DNA of 64,000 bases, from assembly GCA_963762545.1 (NCBI GenBank), contig CAVXLC010000002.1, forward strand, positions 62,001 to 126,000, given 5' to 3'. The notes under the pieces were generated by a model. That model was not told where the DNA came from. It was given only the letters and a program-made list of their open reading frames with translations, and did no database searches. Positions 61,801 to 64,000 of the stretch are shown piece after piece. This DNA is from JABFSM01 sp963762545. Lineage in GTDB: Bacteria > Gemmatimonadota > Gemmatimonadetes > Gemmatimonadales > GWC2-71-9. How positions within the stretch are numbered: the first letter of the stretch is position 1; every line of letters begins with the position of its first letter. The position numbers and the translations under genes were made by a program.

Positions 61801-64000
61801 TCGTCCGCCCCGCCGACCAGATCTCCAACGAGGACCGGATCCTGGTGCAGGCGGTGGCCCGCGTGGTGCTGACCGACACCCTGGGGCCGCTGTCCGAGCA
61901 GGCGGGCCGGCGCCGCAGCGGCGACGCGCCGATCCCGCGGCTCACGCCCGGCCGGCCCTATCGCGGCGAGCCGCCCCGCGCGGCCGAGCCGGCCCAGCCC
62001 GATCTGCTCTTCCGCAACGGACTGGGCGGGTTCACGCCCGATGGGCGGGAATACATCATCCGCACCGCCCCGGGCGAGGTCACGCCGGCACCCTGGGTCA
62101 ACGTCCTGGCCAACTCGTCGTTCGGCTCGGTGATCTCGGAGAGCGGCTCGGCCTACACCTGGAGCGAGAACGCCCACGAGATGCGGCTCACCCCGTGGCA
62201 CAACGACCCGGTGAGTGATCCTTCCGGCGAAGCGTTCTATATCCGGGACGAGGAGAGCGGATTCATCTGGTCGCCCACGCCGCTTCCGGCCCGCGGCACC
62301 ACCCCGTATCGCACCCGCCACGGCTTCGGATACAGCGTGTTCGAGCACAGCGAGACCGGGATCGCCTCCGAGCTCCAGGTGTACGTCGCGCTGGATGCGC
62401 CGGTCAAGCTGGCCGTGCTCACCCTCCGGAATCGGTCGGGCCGAGCCCGGCGGCTCAGCGCCACCGGCTACGTCGAGTGGGTCCTGGGCGACCTCGCCGC
62501 CAACTCCGCGATGCACGTGATCACCGAGAGCGACCCCGCCACCGGGGCGATCTTCGCGCGGAATCGCTACAAGCAGTCGTTCGGCGAGCGCACCGCGTTC
62601 TTTGCCGTGAACGAAGCCGGCCCGGGCATCACCGGCGACCGCGCCGAGTTCCTGGGGCGCAACGGGACGCCGGCCAGCCCGGCCGCCCTGGGCCGGATCC
62701 GCCTGTCGGGCCGGGTCGGCGCCGCCCTGGACCCCTGCGCCGCGCTCCAGGTGCCCTTGGAGCTGGCCGACGGGCAGGACCGCGAGCTGGTGTTCATTCT
62801 GGGCATCGGGCAGAACACCGACGACGCGCGCCGGCTGGTGCAGCGCTACGGCGGCGCCGCGGCCGCGCGCGGCGCGCTCGAAGCGGTGTGGGCCTACTGG
62901 CGGCGTACCCTGGGCGCGGTGCAGATCACCACCGCCGATCCCGCGCTGGATGTGCTGGCCAACGGCTGGCTGGTCTACCAGGTCCTCGCCTGCCGGCTGT
63001 GGGCGCGGAGCGGGTTCTACCAGTCGGGCGGAGCCTACGGCTTCCGCGACCAGCTCCAGGATGTGATGGCGCTGGTCTACGCCGAGCCGGCGCTGGTCCG
63101 GGAGCATCTGCTGCGCGCCGCGGGGCGCCAGTTCGTCGAGGGCGACGTGCAGCACTGGTGGCATCCGCCCTCGGGCCGCGGGGTCCGGACCCGGTGCTCC
63201 GACGATTACCTCTGGCTGCCGGTGGCCACCTGCCGCTACATCCGGGCCACCGGCGATACCGGTGTGCTCGACGAGCCGGCGCCGTTCATCGAGGGCCGGC
63301 CGCTCAATCCCGAGGAGGATTCGTACTACGATCTGCCCATCCTCTCGGGAGAGACCGCCTCGCTCTACGAGCACTGCGTCCGCGCCATTCGGCGGGGCCT
63401 GCGCTACGGCGAGCACGGCCTCCCGCTCATCGGCTCGGGGGACTGGAACGACGGGATGAACCTGGTCGGCATCAAGGGCCGGGGCGAGAGCGTCTGGCTG
63501 GGCTGGTTCCTCTGCGACACCCTCACCCGGTTCGCCGAGGTGGCCCGCGCCCGGGGCGACACCGGGTTCGCCGACAAGTGCGAGCACGACGCCGCCGGCC
63601 TCAAGGAGAACATCGAGCGGCACGGCTGGGACGGCGAGTGGTATCGCCGGGCCTACTTCGACGACGGCACGCCCCTGGGCTCGGCCTCGAACACCGAGTG
63701 CCGGATCGACTCGATCTCCCAGAGCTGGGCGGTGCTCTCGCGGAGCGGCGATCCCGACCGGGCCCGGCAGGCCATGGAGGCGCTGGACCATCACCTGGTG
63801 CGCCGCGACGAGGCGCTGATTCAGCTCCTCGAGCCGCCCTTCGACTCGTCCCCCCTCGATCCCGGGTACATCAAGGGCTACGTGCCGGGGGTGCGGGAGA
63901 ACGGCGGGCAATACACCCACGCCGCGGTCTGGGCCGCGATGGCGTTTGCCGCGCAGGGAGACTCGGTCCGGGCCTGGGAGCTCCTCCGGATGATCAATCC
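55842..64000 (+). CDS. Cyclic beta-1,2-glucan synthase (GT84/GH94), 3' end outside window
   Basis: Open from TTG 55842 to the window edge: 2719 complete codons, slightly short of the usual 2800-2900 residues, so little is missing. AAGGAG lies seven bases before the TTG, and an in-frame TGA at 55815 excludes an earlier ATG. The GT84 part holds VITLDRDTQLPRDSAREC, ILSHDLLEGSYVRAGLL and RRHRWIRGDWQL, with membrane helices around residues 400-450 and 820-1000. The GH94 phosphorylase-like part shows LIGSGDWNDGMN and SNTECRIDSISQSWAVLS. NdvB/ChvB relatives build, elongate and cyclise beta-1,2-glucans at the inner membrane. Transporter or modifying genes may lie beyond the window. Confidence 0.92.
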   Translation, partial: MKVSGKAIIGTILRGTGLAPDESGDELPLRAELFSREQMEQHGRRLAASHQVAPGHIPDQLLSRLAENEEVLIAASDLLTSAAKANRRIAPAGEWLLDNFYLIEEQIRLAKRHLPKGYSRELPRLVGGPSGGMPRVYDLALETISHGDGRVDPESLNGFVAAYQTVFPLTLGELWAIPIMLRLALIENLRRVAARVVAGRLDRNRAEGWADEMTATVETDPKSLILVVADMARSTPPMSSAFVAELARRLQGQSPSLALPMTWVAQRLSESGRTIEQLVQVENQQQASDQVSISNSIGSLRFLGAMDWREFVESMSVVEGILREDPAGVHARMDFGSRDDYRHAVERLARKSGLAESEIARRAVELAEAARSRNEANERTAHVGYYLIGPGLPELERLAGLRPSHAERPVTLFAYLGSILALTTMLAASAALEAHADRWPVTMQVAVAVLSLICASHLVLGLVNWLATVLVPPNLLPRMDFSGGIPAESRTLVVVPTILGSLEDAEELCDALEVRFLANRDDRLHFGLLTDFRDARQEHEPDDALLLDLVVARIRELNARYPREEGDGFFLFHRPRRWNPRERVWMGHERKRGKLFDLNHLLRHGTSEPFSAIVGGTEVLSGVRYVITLDRDTQLPRDSARECAGAMAHPLNRPRYDPGAGRVVEGYGILQPRVGVSLPASNRSLYARLFGSDPGVDPYTRAVSDVYQDLFHEGSYIGKGIYDVDAFGTALEGRFPENRILSHDLLEGSYVRAGLLTDVLFYEEYPISYSTDVARRHRWIRGDWQLAGWLLPRAPGPRGRIRNPLTALHRWKLFDNLRRSLVPMAATALLMLSWSLLAPSWLWTLGVLGVLMLPSMIAALREFFRVAEDMSLWQHLTTATRAAAGHLAQAAFTVATLPYEAFVSMDAIVRTAGRMLLTRRRLLEWNASSDIERTGSADLRSFLKRMWLAPAIALLILLDLATGRPGTLPLAFPVLLLWVTSPVLAWWMSQPLPDRDAALSADQTAFLHALARRTWAFFDTFVGPEDNWLPPDNYQEDPGPTVAHRTSPTNIGMALLSNLAAYDFGYLPAEALLSRTRDTFDTMDKLERHRGHFYNWYDTRTLAPLQPRYVSTVDSGNLSALLLTLKQGLLALPDHPVIPKRALAGLGDTMQVLSEAIVNEQPDDVTVLRKDIDAAIAAPPATVGQARECLTRLASGADALAARLETTGPDGDAPVTAWARALARQTAALAQSAAWLAPLGDGAALPTLAALAGDGAAPPPLSAAARQRIDECTRLAGRAGEFSEVEYEFLYDRSRHFLAIGYNVAERRRDASYYDLLASEARLTSYLAIAEGRLPQETWFALGRMLASAGGEPVLLSWSGSMFEYLMPSLIMPSYENTLLDQTSRAAVRQQIDYGESRGIPWGMSESGYFAVDGQLSYQYRAFGVPSLGLKRGLSEDLVVAPYATVLALMVAPQPACENLQRLARDGVSGIYGFYEAVDYTPSRISRGQSRALVRSYMAHHEGMSLLALDWLLLGRPMQQRFEADARFKASALLLQERVPKATAFHPHTPELAEHGLLTGETEAAIRVVSSPSTPVPEVQLLSNGRYHVMVSNSGGGYSRWRDLAVTRWREDGTRDNWGSFCYLRDVAGGHVWSSTYQPTRARGESYEAILSEARAEFRRRDHEIETHTEITVSPEDDIELRRLTLTNHGRTRRVIEVTSYAEVVLAPPPADALHPAFSNLFIQTEILRQPQALLCTRRPRSSSDAVPWMCNLMAVHGGQAGEMSFETSRAGFIGRGNSLTNPAAMRAPGPLGGSQGSVLDPIVAIRVPVTLEPDESATINIVTGMADTREACLALVDKYHDRRLADRVFDLAWTHSQVVLRQLNATESDAQVYGRLAGSILFPHSALRADPGILARNRRSQSGLWGFAISGDLPIVLLHVTDPGSIELVRRLVQAHAYWRLKGLAVDLVIWNEDHSGYRQTLHEQILGLIAPSIRPNVTDRSGGIFVRPADQISNEDRILVQAVARVVLTDTLGPLSEQAGRRRSGDAPIPRLTPGRPYRGEPPRAAEPAQPDLLFRNGLGGFTPDGREYIIRTAPGEVTPAPWVNVLANSSFGSVISESGSAYTWSENAHEMRLTPWHNDPVSDPSGEAFYIRDEESGFIWSPTPLPARGTTPYRTRHGFGYSVFEHSETGIASELQVYVALDAPVKLAVLTLRNRSGRARRLSATGYVEWVLGDLAANSAMHVITESDPATGAIFARNRYKQSFGERTAFFAVNEAGPGITGDRAEFLGRNGTPASPAALGRIRLSGRVGAALDPCAALQVPLELADGQDRELVFILGIGQNTDDARRLVQRYGGAAAARGALEAVWAYWRRTLGAVQITTADPALDVLANGWLVYQVLACRLWARSGFYQSGGAYGFRDQLQDVMALVYAEPALVREHLLRAAGRQFVEGDVQHWWHPPSGRGVRTRCSDDYLWLPVATCRYIRATGDTGVLDEPAPFIEGRPLNPEEDSYYDLPILSGETASLYEHCVRAIRRGLRYGEHGLPLIGSGDWNDGMNLVGIKGRGESVWLGWFLCDTLTRFAEVARARGDTGFADKCEHDAAGLKENIERHGWDGEWYRRAYFDDGTPLGSASNTECRIDSISQSWAVLSRSGDPDRARQAMEALDHHLVRRDEALIQLLEPPFDSSPLDPGYIKGYVPGVRENGGQYTHAAVWAAMAFAAQGDSVRAWELLRMIN

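Noticed and set aside
55755..63920. A continuous 2721-codon open frame on the minus strand opposite the glucan synthase
   Set aside because: It is the antisense shadow of a G+C-rich gene. Its translation is Gly/Arg/Pro/Val/His-rich without domain patterns, while the plus strand encodes the complete GT84/GH94 enzyme.
1..64000. tRNA, rRNA, transposase, integrase or prophage genes
   Set aside because: None found by inspection on either strand; no attachment-site-like repeats or transposase motifs were seen.

Overview
The window is one continuous stretch of very G+C-rich bacterial chromosome. It is densely packed with protein genes, many of them using GTG, TTG or possibly CTG starts. I see no tRNA, rRNA, CRISPR array, transposase or phage gene. 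The gene mix points to Gemmatimonadota, with Acidobacteriota as the main alternative: two ECF-sigma/Ser-Thr-kinase-TPR modules, an ADOP-type MacB/FtsX permease, two DUF5916 outer-membrane barrels with CBM9-like heads, an HTTM protein and a great many exported proteins and lipoproteins. The taxonomy is inferred from gene content, not from a marker gene.

Layout. 1-3 kb: tail of a cyclase-family gene, a small membrane protein plus HTTM protein, and cysteine synthase on the other strand. 3-8 kb: a lipoprotein di-heme peroxidase diverging from signalling module 1 (ECF sigma, then kinase-TPR). 8-12 kb: a cold-shock-like/membrane fusion, an exported endonuclease/phosphatase-fold lipoprotein, two tandem L,D-transpeptidase-like genes and a small helical protein. 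12-17 kb: a two-gene ABC exporter and an Omp85-like outer-membrane protein. 17-25 kb: an M61 peptidase, a secreted charged-heptad protein behind a Crp-like site, a metallo-beta-lactamase-fold hydrolase, an esterase, an AraC regulator, DinB and YceI proteins, a type IV pilin behind a near-perfect sigma-54 promoter, and a Yip1 protein. 25-30.5 kb: a minus-strand peptide and outer-membrane cluster (exported peptidase T, amidohydrolase, DUF5916 barrel, small basic protein, CHRD lipoprotein). 30.6-37 kb: signalling module 2 (ECF sigma, kinase-TPR, FHA) running into a large cysteine-motif lipoprotein. 37-43 kb: a beta-propeller phosphoesterase, an RNB ribonuclease, two more small basic proteins, a lipoprotein and a PAP2 phosphatase. 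43-53 kb: a gluzincin-like protease, the ADOP permease, an exported unknown, two M20 peptidases, an outer-membrane barrel and a single-pass protein. 53-64 kb: the second DUF5916 barrel and a giant cyclic beta-1,2-glucan synthase that runs off the right edge.

How it fits together. Most genes serve the envelope: peptide degradation outside the cytoplasm, outer-membrane barrels, wall-modifying enzymes, export and glucan synthesis. Two kinase modules could couple outside signals to transcription and phosphorylation. The most unusual material is: a three-member set of small histone-tail-like proteins with an Ala/Val segment; an octamer microsatellite at three intergenic sites, in each case directly beside a gene end or a repeat tract that abuts one; a frameshift that fuses a kinase-TPR gene to a neighbouring FHA gene; an HTTM gene with no standard start codon; a recurrent GCAAC-N17-TATCTC promoter-like motif; and the sigma-54 pilin promoter.
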